A DNA stretch of 64,000 bases from Fervidobacterium sp. (GTDB taxonomy: Bacteria; Thermotogota; Thermotogae; Thermotogales; Fervidobacteriaceae). Made by a program: the position numbers and the translations under genes. A model generated the notes under the pieces. The model did no database searches. It worked only from the letters and a program-made list of their open reading frames with translations, and was not told where the DNA came from. The stretch is taken from contig JANZZV010000005.1 in NCBI GenBank assembly GCA_026419195.1, forward strand, positions 124,001 to 188,000, in the 5' to 3' direction. Shown piece after piece: positions 46,249 to 56,085 of the stretch. How positions within the stretch are numbered: the first letter of the stretch is position 1; each line of letters begins with the position of its first letter.

Positions 46249-47121
46249 TCAGAGCATGTTTCTGTATTTGTTTACGGTTCTTCTTGAGATATCTATCCCT
46301 ATAGATCTTAGCAAAATTGCTAACTGATTATCTGTAAGTTTTGGATCCAACCTCAGAAGTTCTTTTATCTCTTCTTTCAATATTTCGCTACTTATTACCC
46401 TACCAAAGAACTGTCTTAAAAGTAACGTACCTCTTGGGGTACTAACATACTTATTTTTCACAGCTCTGCTAACCGTTGATATACTCAACCCTATATTTCT
46501 TGCAACATACCTCATAGTTAACAACTGTGGATACTTTCTGTAGCCTTTTAAAAAATACTCATTTGCACTTCTAAGTAATTCACAAATTCTTGTCAAAGTC
46601 TCTTCTCTCAATGCCAACGCTTTGGAAACAACCGGATCTTTTACCTCTATTTTTTTTACTTCAACATATTCAGGTGTCATTATCACGTCTGGAATTATGT
46701 ATTCATCTTCCAAAGAAGAAAATTGATTTATCTCTTGGAAAAATTCCTCGTATATGGTATTAATAAGATTTTGAGCTTCTTCAACAGCCACACCAAATTC
46801 ATCGCTTAATTCTTGTGCCGTTATTCTGATTTTACCTTTGCTATCTATATTGTAGATTATGTATTCTGCAATCTTTTCTTGCTCATCCGTCAAATTAAGA
46901 AATGGCAAGAGCATCTCAAGTTCGTGATGCAAGTCTTTCATCGACGTAAAATATTCTTCTCCAAACTCTGTGAGATATTCTTTGGAGCCGTAACGTTGCG
47001 CCAATAGATAAATTGGCGTCTCTAGTACTTGAAGGTATGTCTTCTCTACAGTGGTTAACAAGAGCTTTTGCTGAATCTTTGGACCTATTTCATTACCTTT
47101 AGACCTTTTGCTATCTGACAT
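46249..47121 (-). CDS. rpoN: Compact sigma-54-like factor
   Basis: 290 residues, against about 400-480 for typical RpoN. Visible are a shortened region I-like helix (KIQQKLLLTTVEKTYLQVL), part of the core-binding domain (EKIAEYIIYNIDSKG, then YIIPDVIM), the helix-turn-helix ISTVSRAVKNKYV and a C-terminal RpoN box (SRRTVNKYR). The acidic region II and much of the core domain are missing. The DNA-contact parts are kept, so -24/-12 promoter binding seems possible. The ATG lies 37 bases inside psuG and has only a weak ribosome site, so coupling to psuG is likely. No enhancer-binding activator is in the window. Confidence 0.88.
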   Translation of the reverse strand: MSDSKRSKGNEIGPKIQQKLLLTTVEKTYLQVLETPIYLLAQRYGSKEYLTEFGEEYFTSMKDLHHELEMLLPFLNLTDEQEKIAEYIIYNIDSKGKIRITAQELSDEFGVAVEEAQNLINTIYEEFFQEINQFSSLEDEYIIPDVIMTPEYVEVKKIEVKDPVVSKALALREETLTRICELLRSANEYFLKGYRKYPQLLTMRYVARNIGLSISTVSRAVKNKYVSTPRGTLLLRQFFGRVISSEILKEEIKELLRLDPKLTDNQLAILLRSIGIDISRRTVNKYRNML

Positions 47122-47975
47122 GCCAACACCACATTGCTCTTCAGAAGTTCGATATTTGCCTTCAAAGTTTTTCCGTTACTTAATTCAACTATTCTTGAAA
47201 GAAGGTATGGTGTTACTTGTTTTCCGACGATGCCTTTCTCAAAACATTCGTTGATTGCTTGCTGGATATAGCCTTGCACTTCCTTTTCTGAAATTGCATA
47301 CTGACTTGGGATTGGATTGGCTACCAACAAAGCACCCTCAATTCCCAGATTCGTCTTTACCTTAAATATTTCTACAATTTCTTCTGGCGTTTCTACCTTA
47401 TGTTCAATTGTATAGTCTGAAAGCCCTTCGTAGAACAAGGGAAACTTATCAGTCTTATATCCAACCACCGTTATTTGGAACGTTTCAAGAAATTCAATTG
47501 TTTTTCTAATATCAAGAATAGACTTACACCCTGCACTAACAACTATAACATTGCTTTTTGCCATCTCTGTAATATCCTGAGATACATCCCATTCGCCAAT
47601 ATGAACACCGCCAATACCACCTGTTGCAAATACATCTATACCAGCAATTTTCGCAATCCTCATAGTTGCGCTGACCGTAGTTGCAGCACTTTTCTTCATG
47701 CCAACAACATAAGGTATTTCCCTTGTACCAACTTTTAGTGGTTCATCATCGAGTAATTCCAAAATTTCTTCATGAGTCATACCAACGATAATATTACCTT
47801 TTAATATTCCTATAGTTGCCGGTATAACTCCCATTTCAAACGCAATTTGCTCAAGCAATTGAGCAGTTTCAATATTATGTGGATAAGGCAATCCATGTGC
47901 AATTAGCGTGCTTTCAAGTGCGACAATAGGTTTTCCTCTTTCTAGAGCCTCCTTTACCTTCCCGGAAATTATCAT
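47085..47975 (-). CDS. psuG: Pseudouridine-5'-phosphate glycosidase
   Basis: 296 residues. It matches PsuG/IndA: VALESTLIAHGLPYPHN near the start, GTREIPYV, FATGGIGGVH and VVSAGCKSILD. It splits pseudouridine 5'-phosphate into uracil and ribose 5-phosphate in nucleoside salvage. No pseudouridine kinase gene lies beside it. AAGGAGA precedes the ATG. The 3' end overlaps the sigma-54-like gene by 37 bases. Confidence 0.95.
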   Translation of the reverse strand: MIISGKVKEALERGKPIVALESTLIAHGLPYPHNIETAQLLEQIAFEMGVIPATIGILKGNIIVGMTHEEILELLDDEPLKVGTREIPYVVGMKKSAATTVSATMRIAKIAGIDVFATGGIGGVHIGEWDVSQDITEMAKSNVIVVSAGCKSILDIRKTIEFLETFQITVVGYKTDKFPLFYEGLSDYTIEHKVETPEEIVEIFKVKTNLGIEGALLVANPIPSQYAISEKEVQGYIQQAINECFEKGIVGKQVTPYLLSRIVELSNGKTLKANIELLKSNVVLACQIAKGLKVMK

Positions 47976-48035
47976 GCAAATCTCTCCTTTTCAAGTATTC
48001 ACGGTGTTTAAAATTATTATAGCACTTTTCAAACA

Positions 48036-48068
48036 AGAAAAAACCTCGAGACTTTATCTCGAGGTTGA
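48036..48068 (-). terminator. Terminator after the PrcB-like gene
   Basis: Arms AACCTCGAG (48042-48050) and CTCGAGGTT (48058-48066) with a 7-base loop. On the minus strand the hairpin is followed by TTTTTTTC and lies 24 bases after the stop of the 48092 gene. Confidence 0.88.
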
Positions 48069-48091
48069 TCGAAGCTTAAAATTTCGCAATT

Positions 48092-48910
48092 TCATTTTAC
48101 ACTGAAGGTTAAATAAAATTCTCCCAAATCTTTTATTTTCACATGCAAATCATAGTCACCAGAAGGTAACTTTCCCAAGGGAACGCTCTTAGTTGGCGTT
48201 GTAAAAGCTTGTGTTACCATGTCACCTTTTCCAGGTCTATAGAATACTCCCGTTATCGTTATCTTCCCCCTCTTACCGGCTACAGGATAAACAATATCCG
48301 GTTCATCCACTTCTATCCTGTATCCACCCGTTGGGAACGTACCAGCTATTATTTGAACTATCACCTCTTCATCTTTTGATGCAGTCATTCCGCTCGAAAT
48401 CTCGGTAAAACCGGAAATTGTTCTTTGCAAGATTTTAACCATTGCTCCTCCAACCTCACCCGCTGAAGCTGTCGGTTCTGGAATAATATCACTTGTTGAT
48501 GTTTTTTCTTCAGGAATTAGCTCATTATTGATATAAATTTTAAAATTCGCAGGACAAATAACGAGTATGTTCTTCATCCTTATGTACGATTTATCTCTGA
48601 TCCCCTGAAACTCGTAGGAATACTCTTTCTTACCTTTCTCATCTACCAACCTTAATTTGAAATTCATAATACCTGTGCCCGGCTGAAAATACCAAGCCTT
48701 TACAATGTATCCTTTCCCTTCCAAGTCAGAGAACAGTTTAATATACTGAACATTAAACGTTTTACTCCCAGTTGATTTAAACAGAGCATCCGGAATTGAA
48801 ACATCTATACTCCGAACTAAGATTTGCACTGGTTGCGAAAATACGCTTGTAAGCAGAACAAAAACCAAAAACGCTGAAATTCTCTTGTAAATAAAAACCA
48901 CTCCTTTCAT
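48092..48910 (-). CDS. Secreted protein with a PrcB C-terminal-like domain
   Basis: 272 residues: signal peptide (about 9-26), a beta-rich N-terminal domain (to about 135), a Pro/Ser-rich linker, and a C-terminal domain with TFPTGGYRIEV and PGKGDMVTQAFTTP, the signature of the PrcB_C domain (regulator of the dentilisin protease complex). Its role here is unknown. The ATG overlaps the diguanylate cyclase stop (ATGA) but has no ribosome site; AAAGGAG lies just inside and points to an ATT at codon 7 as a possible alternative start. Ends at a strong terminator. Confidence 0.72.
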   Translation of the reverse strand: MKGVVFIYKRISAFLVFVLLTSVFSQPVQILVRSIDVSIPDALFKSTGSKTFNVQYIKLFSDLEGKGYIVKAWYFQPGTGIMNFKLRLVDEKGKKEYSYEFQGIRDKSYIRMKNILVICPANFKIYINNELIPEEKTSTSDIIPEPTASAGEVGGAMVKILQRTISGFTEISSGMTASKDEEVIVQIIAGTFPTGGYRIEVDEPDIVYPVAGKRGKITITGVFYRPGKGDMVTQAFTTPTKSVPLGKLPSGDYDLHVKIKDLGEFYLTFSVK

Positions 48911-50439
48911 TTTTGTCGCTTTAAGCGCTGTTTTCGCTCATACATGATCTTATCTGCAATTGAATAAGCTTCGTCAAAATCTTTCATTACAGCGTATCCG
49001 TAAGAAAAACTCAATCCAAGCTCATTCTTAGAGGCGTTATAAATCCTGTTAATCATTGTATCAACATCTAAGGAAGTAGTTATAATACAAAACTCATCCC
49101 CACCTAGCCTTATAAAATAATCTTCACCTTGTCTTGTGTGTCTTTTCACAAGTTCTGCAAACTTCTTCAACAACTCATCTCCACGTATATGTCCATATTT
49201 ATCATTAATTTCTTTGAAGTTATCCAAATCAAGCAGTACAAGTACCCCTTCGGTTTTGATATAATCAATTATCTTTCTGTTATACGCTCCGGTGAGCTTG
49301 TCAATCAAGTTTTCTCTCTCAAGAAATTTCTTCATCTCAGAAATAGTCTTGAATTTTTGAATTGTAAACGTGCCAATGTAAATCGAAAAGACAATTCTCC
49401 CATAAACTATTAGTAACTCATCTGGACTCACAGCAATAAGAACATATAACGTCTGAAGAGCGGTAAGTGCAAGAAATATGATTGGAAAATAGTACTGTTT
49501 CATTTTGTAACGAATAATAAGAAAGAGTGTGAGAAATATAAGAACTAATGCGTAAAGCTCGGTTATTACAACCAGGACATTCACAGTCTTTATCATAGGC
49601 GAAAGAAACAAAGCAGCCGCTAATATCGAAGGTGAAGCAACTAAGATTATCCTACGAAACCTTGGTACTTTGCGGTGAATAGATTCATTGAATCCAAAAT
49701 AAATTAATGTTAAACCAAACACAGGAAAAACTATAGCCATTTTTTCATAAAAAAGGTAGGCTGTAACCGAACCAGATGTCTCTCTGTAGATAAACTGTAT
49801 CAGTGAAAAACTTGTCATCAACATTGCAAAACCTATGTACAAATACATTTTTCTTTCTGGTGTATCAACTATTGAAAAAGCAAAAAGCAAGATGTAAGAA
49901 ATTATCAAGGCGCTACCAACAGCAATTAGACTAATGTTGTTCCTTAAAATTTCTATCAACAATGCTTTACTCTTCGCTTTCCAAGAATTCAGAATGTATG
50001 GAAAGTAAGAAACGCCGTATCCAACAGTACCATGTAAAATCAAACTTATTTCATTCTTATCTTTCAACACGCTTTCTGGTAACTCAACAACAAGTGCTTT
50101 AGGCCAAATATTACCACTTTTATCTCCAAAAGCGCATATAAAATGTTTGTTTACATACACTTCTAACCTATTGCCTATAACCTTTGGGAAAATTATGGAC
50201 AGATCATTTTTGTTACCATCCAAATTGAATTCTGTTTTTAACTCTAAAAAAGATGGTTTTGTTAACTGTCTATAAAATGGAAGTTTCACATTCCATTTTG
50301 ATAATACAATTCCTTCAGGGCTTGTTGCAATCTCAAATGACAAATGAATAACGAAAAATAGCAAAATCGACATAAGAAAAGAAATCAAAATGGGAAAATA
50401 AACACCACCACGTAGAAAGTTCAATCTTCTCACTTTCAT
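48907..50439 (-). CDS. Membrane diguanylate cyclase with 7TM-DISM-like sensor
   Basis: 510 residues: one helix, a periplasmic beta-sandwich (about 45-165), seven or so hydrophobic helices (about 170-375), a short coiled coil and a GGDEF domain. The active site is intact (LGGDEF), so it should make cyclic di-GMP. At the inhibitory I-site position the RxxD motif reads QGED, lacking the Arg, so product inhibition may be lost. The sensor resembles 7TMR-DISM proteins that detect extracellular carbohydrate-like ligands. GGAGG precedes the ATG. Overlaps the PrcB-like gene by 4 bases. Confidence 0.9.
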   Translation of the reverse strand: MKVRRLNFLRGGVYFPILISFLMSILLFFVIHLSFEIATSPEGIVLSKWNVKLPFYRQLTKPSFLELKTEFNLDGNKNDLSIIFPKVIGNRLEVYVNKHFICAFGDKSGNIWPKALVVELPESVLKDKNEISLILHGTVGYGVSYFPYILNSWKAKSKALLIEILRNNISLIAVGSALIISYILLFAFSIVDTPERKMYLYIGFAMLMTSFSLIQFIYRETSGSVTAYLFYEKMAIVFPVFGLTLIYFGFNESIHRKVPRFRRIILVASPSILAAALFLSPMIKTVNVLVVITELYALVLIFLTLFLIIRYKMKQYYFPIIFLALTALQTLYVLIAVSPDELLIVYGRIVFSIYIGTFTIQKFKTISEMKKFLERENLIDKLTGAYNRKIIDYIKTEGVLVLLDLDNFKEINDKYGHIRGDELLKKFAELVKRHTRQGEDYFIRLGGDEFCIITTSLDVDTMINRIYNASKNELGLSFSYGYAVMKDFDEAYSIADKIMYERKQRLKRQK

Positions 50440-50592
50440 TCTTCCTCCAGTTTCCAGTAATCTAAGTATTGATCTTTGTATTGATCTTTATCCAAAATTC
50501 TACACGAGATTCAAACGAGAAATAAATTTAAAAAACCGTTCACTTCAATTATAGCACACAAGTTACACTCGTAAAGAAAAAATATATATTCT

Positions 50593-51825
50593 TTAATTGG
50601 TGTATTGCTCCATAATTTTTATACCGTTTTTTGGTATGAAATATTCTTTAAGCGATCCATTTGAGCTGATTACCTTTATTAGTTTTACTCTTTGATTGTA
50701 TTTAATGTTTAATTCATCGAAAGCAGCATCTGTTATTGTTGGTAAAGTATATCCTGTACCAATTTTCTCAATGTAGCCTGAAGAAATGAAAATTCTGTAA
50801 CTCACATCTACTACTGGGTTGCCCCATTCTGAAACTTCACTATACCTTTCAACATTGAAGACGTACATTAAAGTGTTTATACCTGAAATGTTAGGATTAT
50901 GTGTAGCGATATTTAGTCTAAGTTTACCCGAAATCGTTTCTGTAGAAAATGGTGTTAAAGGAAGTGCTGCTGGTGAGATAGTGCTTTCATCAAAAGGTTT
51001 ACTTGAAGGCCATTCATCTGTATATTCACCATACATAAATGGTCCACCATTTTCCTTGGTCCACACTTGATGATGAAAATAGTACAAATCCTTTGCCGAT
51101 TTCAAACTTGATGGTATTTTGTATTGCTTTTTTATTTCGTTATAGTACGAAGTTGTAAAAGCCGTTGTAATACCACCTATTAAGAACTCATAAAATATGT
51201 TGGTAAAGCCTTCAACTTCCTCTGGATCCTTCAAGTCAAGGTAAGATAGTGTAATCGCTTTGTCAGCCATAATCTCAAAATTTCTCAAAATGGCAACCTT
51301 AACTATACCTGGCTCGCTCCATAAATTACCTAAATAAACTACCAGATCGCCTTTTCCTTTTGGCATAACAATTCTAACAGCACCATCCTCTGGAAATGGG
51401 AAGCTATGGTCGTGCAGAAAAAACAAAGATACCTGTGAACTACTATACTCATTTGGTAGGTTTACTGTCAGAGTAGCAAAGTCGCTGTCTTTAGGTTGAA
51501 ATGTCAAAAATACATTTGTTGTTTCACTTAGTTTTGCGTTGAAGAAACTAACCTCCGCAGTACTATCCATCTTATTTACAGCCGCTACTGAGTACACACC
51601 ATCTGGATTCTTTACTTGAAATTTGTAAATCCCATTCGTTCCTGTAAGCTTTTGCCACGTACCAGTTGATCCATCTTTTCCATAAACTAAATCAACGTCT
51701 GTTACATGTCCTTGTCTGTTAGTTTGTACGATCACTTGATTGCTCTCACTATTACCTAAAGGGATACACGAAACTATAACAAAAACTAACATCGTAACAG
51801 AAATCACCATAACAAATCTCTTCAT
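50593..51825 (-). CDS. Predicted lipoprotein of unknown function
   Basis: 410 residues with a type II signal peptide: hydrophobic stretch then a VIVSC lipobox, so Cys20 would be lipidated. Residues about 30-120 look like one or two Ig/CnaB-type beta-sandwich domains (KFQVKNPDGVYSVAAVN). The rest is mixed with many aromatic residues and no recognisable catalytic motif. AGGTG precedes the ATG. It stands alone, with no operon partner close by on its strand. I do not recognise a family. Confidence 0.75.
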   Translation of the reverse strand: MKRFVMVISVTMLVFVIVSCIPLGNSESNQVIVQTNRQGHVTDVDLVYGKDGSTGTWQKLTGTNGIYKFQVKNPDGVYSVAAVNKMDSTAEVSFFNAKLSETTNVFLTFQPKDSDFATLTVNLPNEYSSSQVSLFFLHDHSFPFPEDGAVRIVMPKGKGDLVVYLGNLWSEPGIVKVAILRNFEIMADKAITLSYLDLKDPEEVEGFTNIFYEFLIGGITTAFTTSYYNEIKKQYKIPSSLKSAKDLYYFHHQVWTKENGGPFMYGEYTDEWPSSKPFDESTISPAALPLTPFSTETISGKLRLNIATHNPNISGINTLMYVFNVERYSEVSEWGNPVVDVSYRIFISSGYIEKIGTGYTLPTITDAAFDELNIKYNQRVKLIKVISSNGSLKEYFIPKNGIKIMEQYTN

Positions 51826-51857
51826 ATTTGCACCTGCTCTCTGTGTTTTTCCACCTA

Positions 51858-51892
51858 CAAAAAATGGTGGTCAATGTTATTTTGACCACCAA
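51858..51892 (-). terminator. Terminator after the nitroreductase gene
   Basis: A 10-bp perfect stem TGGTGGTCAA/TTGACCACCA with a 7-base loop. On the minus strand it is followed by TTTTTT and lies about 35 bases after the gene's stop. Confidence 0.88.
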
Positions 51893-51925
51893 ATTCAACT
51901 GACCGTTCAAAAAACTGCCAATTTG

Positions 51926-52669
51926 CTATTTAACTTTTCCTACTGGTGCGAGATAAATTACGAACTCATCTATCCCATCCACACCAACAAATTCATCCAT
52001 AAGCCTCTGTGAATAAGCGGCTATAGCACAAGTCCCTGCATCGATACTCTCACACGCAATGTAAAGATTCTGGCAAACGTGCCCTGCATCAAGCAAAATA
52101 GCTTTATGTGCAGCTGGTCCATAACGCCATTCTGTTCTGTAAGGTATAGCGGTCCATATGAATACTGCTGCACCTTCTCCGACAAAGTTTTGGTCTAATG
52201 TTGCCTTGATTATCTGTTCTGCAAGCTTTGTGCCTTTTTTATGTAACAATAGCTTATGTTCCAAAGGTAGGTATCTATACACAGCCTCGTCTAAACTTTC
52301 AACATTTCTTGCATAAACGTAAGTTTCGAAAGGGTGTCTTGAACCAGCGGATGGCACAGTCCTAAATGTTACTTTTTCAGTCTTTCCCCTAACACCTTGT
52401 GTTGCCCACAGTAAGAAGGAAAGCTCTTCAATTGACAACGGAATATCAAGGTACTTTCTATGGCTTACTCTGTGTTCTATAACTTCGCTTACATTCCTTT
52501 TTCCCAGATTCTTTGCAAAAGGTAAATCGATCAACTCAGCATCTTCAGGATAGGGTTTTTCAAATGGAGGAATTGGCACTCCTTTTTTCTGATCGGTTAC
52601 ATAACTTTTAAGTACTTCCCAATTCGATTTCAAAAACTCTCGATTTCTTATAAGATCGTTATCAGACAT
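51926..52669 (-). CDS. SagB-type nitroreductase-fold oxidoreductase
   Basis: 247 residues, FMN-dependent nitroreductase fold of the SagB/ThcOx subfamily. Seen are RVSHRKYLDIPLSIEELSFLLWATQG, the SAGSRHPFE flavin-contacting segment, and a late DAGHVCQNLYI helix with Cys and Ala. SagB-like enzymes oxidise azolines in peptide natural products, but related stand-alone proteins have other, unknown roles. No SagC/SagD or precursor peptide gene is nearby, so a peptide-modifying function is not supported. GGGAGGG precedes the ATG. Monocistronic with its own terminator. Confidence 0.85.
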   Translation of the reverse strand: MSDNDLIRNREFLKSNWEVLKSYVTDQKKGVPIPPFEKPYPEDAELIDLPFAKNLGKRNVSEVIEHRVSHRKYLDIPLSIEELSFLLWATQGVRGKTEKVTFRTVPSAGSRHPFETYVYARNVESLDEAVYRYLPLEHKLLLHKKGTKLAEQIIKATLDQNFVGEGAAVFIWTAIPYRTEWRYGPAAHKAILLDAGHVCQNLYIACESIDAGTCAIAAYSQRLMDEFVGVDGIDEFVIYLAPVGKVK

Positions 52670-52731
52670 AACTTACCCTCCCTTTCTATCTTATACCTAT
52701 GATTATTATACTACATGCTCTGAAAAGGCAA

Positions 52732-52766
52732 CAAAAAAACCTGCGACTTTAAATAGCCGCAGGTAG
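52732..52766 (-). terminator. Terminator after the chemoreceptor gene
   Basis: Arms CCTGCG (52740-52745) and CGCAGG (52758-52763) with a 12-base loop. On the minus strand the hairpin precedes TTTTTTTGT and lies about 25 bases after the stop. Confidence 0.82.
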
Positions 52767-52786
52767 ATAGTGGATGTCTATTTGGC

Positions 52787-54751
52787 TCATATTTTGAAAA
52801 TATTTGTAACTTCTTTCAGTTTTTGAGCTATCTTAGAAAACTCCTCTGTAGATTGCTTGAGTTTTTCAAAATCCTCCGCTTGTTGTTGACTTTCTTTGTT
52901 CATTTGATTTGTTTTTTCTGCAATAGCTGTTATCGTTCTTGCAGCACTACTTAGCGCACTACTCATTTCCTCTGCACCCGCATTCATCTCTTCAGAACTT
53001 GCCGCTAAATTCTCAACCATTTTCGTGACATTTTCTATCTCTTTTAAAATATTCATCAATGCCTGACTAATATTATTCATCTCCTGATCGGCTTCCTTCA
53101 CAGCAACAATCATATCGTACACAGCTTTTGAAGCTAATTCTGAATCTTTTTGGATACTGCTCAGCATTTGTGAAATCCTTTCTGTTGCTTTCTTACTCTC
53201 TTCAGCAAGTTTTCTTATTTCATCTGCAACAACTGCAAAACCTCTGCCAGCCTCACCTGCTCTCGCAGCTTCTATTGCCGCATTAAGTGCCAACAAATTG
53301 GTCTGCTCCGCAATAGAATCAATTGTTTGAACTATTTCACCTATATTCCTCGCACTATCCGCAAGTCCGTTAACAACCTTTTCGGTAACCTGCGCCTTAT
53401 TCGTCGTCTCTGAAACAACCTTCGAAATTGTTTCAATAGCATCCTCACCATGCTTAGCCGCTTTAAACATTAAATCAGCCCTATTTGACAAATCCTGGGA
53501 AGAGTTCGCTACATTTTGTGCACTTGCTGCCACTTCTTGTACACCATAAGTTAACTTTTCTACTGAAAGACTAACATCTTGCGATGACTGGTTTAACTCA
53601 TCTGACAATTTGGAAAGGTAAATCTTTCTTCTGGCGAAATCATCAGCAGAAAGTTTAACTATCGCTGCTCGGTTATTTATATTGTCAGCCATTTCAACCA
53701 TCGTTTTGATAGTTTCCCTCAACTTACTCGTCATTTGGAAGACTGAATTATTAATCATATCAAATTCATCTCTCTCAGAAGTTGGTGAATTAATCTGGGT
53801 GAAATCACCTGTTGAAAGTCTTTCAAACTGTTTTGTAATTAATTTAATCTTCTTTGATGTACGTCTTGAATAATAATTATTGAAAATCGCAATCGAAGTG
53901 GCAACCACTAATGTTATAATGACCTGAATAATCATACTATTTCTTTGGGTTTTCACAGTGTTCTCGACGCTGATTTTTGATAAGAGCACACCCAAAACTT
54001 TATCTTCATAGTCATTTAGCAACCTATCTGTATAAACATAATTTCCTTCTATAAAATGCGCATGCTTCCCATTTAATATATTTTGAATATTGAATTTTTC
54101 GTGGAAATTCTCTATATTACTATTTTCCTTACTTACCTTATTTGTAAAATTCCCTCTCTCATCGCTGAGAATAACTAAAATACTGTCCCCCGGAATCTCT
54201 TCCAGATATTTTTCATCAATATGTTCTACAACCTCTACACTTCCAATGTAATTACCTTCGTGTATCAAAGGATGAATTGTTCTGAACTCTATACCCTTCT
54301 TACCTACAGCTATTGTATCCAAGGCTTCTTTCGAACTACTAACTTTAACAATGTCTTTTCTGTAATCTAAACTTTCTCCAAATTTCGTAGGCTCAGATGA
54401 ACTATAATACAATTTTAAATCTGCTGTGTGAAAACGAAGCTCGCTAATGTGAATTTTTTCATTAAGTATTTTTAGTAAATCTTCGGTTGTTTTTGCTAAT
54501 TCATCACGGTTATTTGTTGCAATGGCTTGCAAGATAGCTGTATTATTTCTCAAAGACAAAGCTACAGCATTCAGCGTAGAGAACGCTTCCGAAATTTTCA
54601 TGGAAACAAACTCATCAAATTTTTCTTCTTCACTATCCTTGATATGTGAAAACTGAAGCTGTGAGAAAAAGAACAAGCTAACCAGCATTGAAAATGCAAA
54701 CAGTACTATCAGAATAGGAGTGACAAATCCTAAATAAGTTGAAATCCTCAT
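52787..54751 (-). CDS. Methyl-accepting chemotaxis protein
   Basis: 654 residues: TM1 (about 10-32), a large periplasmic Cache-like sensor (about 40-270), TM2 (about 275-295), a HAMP linker and a long coiled-coil signalling domain. The conserved hairpin tip, [20 protein letters not shown] followed by [20 protein letters not shown], contacts CheA and CheW. The ligand is unknown. AGGAGG precedes the ATG. A TATAAT-like -10 lies about 70 bases upstream, with no sigma-28 consensus seen. Monocistronic. Confidence 0.95.
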   Translation of the reverse strand: MRISTYLGFVTPILIVLFAFSMLVSLFFFSQLQFSHIKDSEEEKFDEFVSMKISEAFSTLNAVALSLRNNTAILQAIATNNRDELAKTTEDLLKILNEKIHISELRFHTADLKLYYSSSEPTKFGESLDYRKDIVKVSSSKEALDTIAVGKKGIEFRTIHPLIHEGNYIGSVEVVEHIDEKYLEEIPGDSILVILSDERGNFTNKVSKENSNIENFHEKFNIQNILNGKHAHFIEGNYVYTDRLLNDYEDKVLGVLLSKISVENTVKTQRNSMIIQVIITLVVATSIAIFNNYYSRRTSKKIKLITKQFERLSTGDFTQINSPTSERDEFDMINNSVFQMTSKLRETIKTMVEMADNINNRAAIVKLSADDFARRKIYLSKLSDELNQSSQDVSLSVEKLTYGVQEVAASAQNVANSSQDLSNRADLMFKAAKHGEDAIETISKVVSETTNKAQVTEKVVNGLADSARNIGEIVQTIDSIAEQTNLLALNAAIEAARAGEAGRGFAVVADEIRKLAEESKKATERISQMLSSIQKDSELASKAVYDMIVAVKEADQEMNNISQALMNILKEIENVTKMVENLAASSEEMNAGAEEMSSALSSAARTITAIAEKTNQMNKESQQQAEDFEKLKQSTEEFSKIAQKLKEVTNIFKI

Positions 54752-54975
54752 AAAAAACCTCCTGTCTGTTTTAAAAATTTAGAAGCAAAGATTTATAAAC
54801 AATTTTTCTAAGTATATTATATCAAAGAATTTCATAACATGTCATAAATGTTGCCAAAATTTGGAGACTCATTATACACTTGCTAAGAATAAATATTTAA
54901 TTTAGAATAGGATTAGGCAACTTAGCGATTTTAAATCTTTGTCTTCTTGCAAAGAAAACTATGGAGGTTAATATT

Positions 54976-56061
54976 ATGCGCGAATTCATACTTATCGTTG
55001 TTATTTTTCTGGTATTTTACTTAACACCTTTTGAGAGTCCCGCTGTAACTGACAGCATAATAAGCGGCTTTAGAATGCTAAATGAATACGCACGAAAGCA
55101 TGTTTTATTTTGTCTTGTACCAGCATTTTTCATAGCTGGTACAATAATAGTATTTTTGAAAAAGGATTCTATCTTAAAACTTTTAGGTCCAAACACTAAG
55201 AGATTCATTTCCTATCCAATTGCTGCAGTCAGTGGTTCTATACTTGCGGTATGTTCTTGTACAATATTACCTATTTTTGGTGGAATATACAAAAAGGGAG
55301 CAGGTATAGGTCCTGCTATAACGTTTCTTTTTTCAGGTCCTGCTATAAACGTCGCCGCTATATTTCTAACAGCAAGGGTACTTGGATGGGAACTCGGATT
55401 AGCAAGAATGATATCAACTATAACAGCTGCAGTATTAGTTGGACTCATCATGGAACTTATATTTCAAGAAAAAGGTACAGGAGGATTCGCAACATCGGAA
55501 AGTAATGATAAAGTTGTAAAAAGTGTCATTTTCTTCTTTTTACAGTTACTATTTCTTGTGCTTGATGGCTTAAAACTAAACCAGACAATTAAAAACATCA
55601 GCATGGGTGCGGTAGCACTTTCCATCGCCGGTATGGCGATATTTGGATTTGAAAAATCGCAAACGATAGCTTGGCTTAACGAAACCTGGGACTTTACCAA
55701 GAAGATACTTCCATATTTGCTTTTGGGTATATTTTTTGCTGGTATGCTTACGAAACTACTTCCAGAAAGTCTTGTTGTAAATTTACTTGGTAAAAATGAT
55801 ATTTTTTCTTCATTTGTCGCGGCGTTGATTGGTGCACTAATGTATTTCGCAACTCTCACCGAAATACCTATTGTCCAAGCATTAACTGAACTTGGAATGG
55901 CAAAAGGACCAACGCTCTCACTTCTTATGGCAGGAAATACACTCAGCCTACCAAGCATGATAGTAATAACCAAACTCTTGGGCAAGAAGAAGGCATTTAC
56001 CTATTTTTGTTTAGTTGTGTGTTTTGCAACTTTATTCGGATTTCTCTACGGTATACTTTAA
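54976..56061 (+). CDS. UPF0718/ArsP_1-family permease
   Basis: 361 residues with about eight membrane helices in two related halves. The family marks are CSCTILPIFGGIYKKGAGIGPA with SGPAINVAA in the first half, and TEIPIVQAL with LMAGNTLSLPSM in the second. Some members export organoarsenicals, while most are uncharacterised. The adjacent redoxin (24 bases downstream) is a frequent partner of this family. ATG chosen with GGAGGT 7 bases upstream; another ATG at 54961 contains that site. Confidence 0.85.
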   Translation: MREFILIVVIFLVFYLTPFESPAVTDSIISGFRMLNEYARKHVLFCLVPAFFIAGTIIVFLKKDSILKLLGPNTKRFISYPIAAVSGSILAVCSCTILPIFGGIYKKGAGIGPAITFLFSGPAINVAAIFLTARVLGWELGLARMISTITAAVLVGLIMELIFQEKGTGGFATSESNDKVVKSVIFFFLQLLFLVLDGLKLNQTIKNISMGAVALSIAGMAIFGFEKSQTIAWLNETWDFTKKILPYLLLGIFFAGMLTKLLPESLVVNLLGKNDIFSSFVAALIGALMYFATLTEIPIVQALTELGMAKGPTLSLLMAGNTLSLPSMIVITKLLGKKKAFTYFCLVVCFATLFGFLYGIL

Positions 56062-56085
56062 TATTTTAAATTTGGAGGTGTTATC

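Noticed and set aside
51926-52669. Peptide natural-product (azoline) cluster around the SagB-type oxidoreductase
   Set aside because: No cyclodehydratase, protease or precursor peptide gene lies beside it; the gene is monocistronic with its own terminator.
54752-54975. Sigma-28 promoter for the chemoreceptor
   Set aside because: No TAAA-N15-GCCGATAA-like pair is present; a TATAAT-like -10 fits better.
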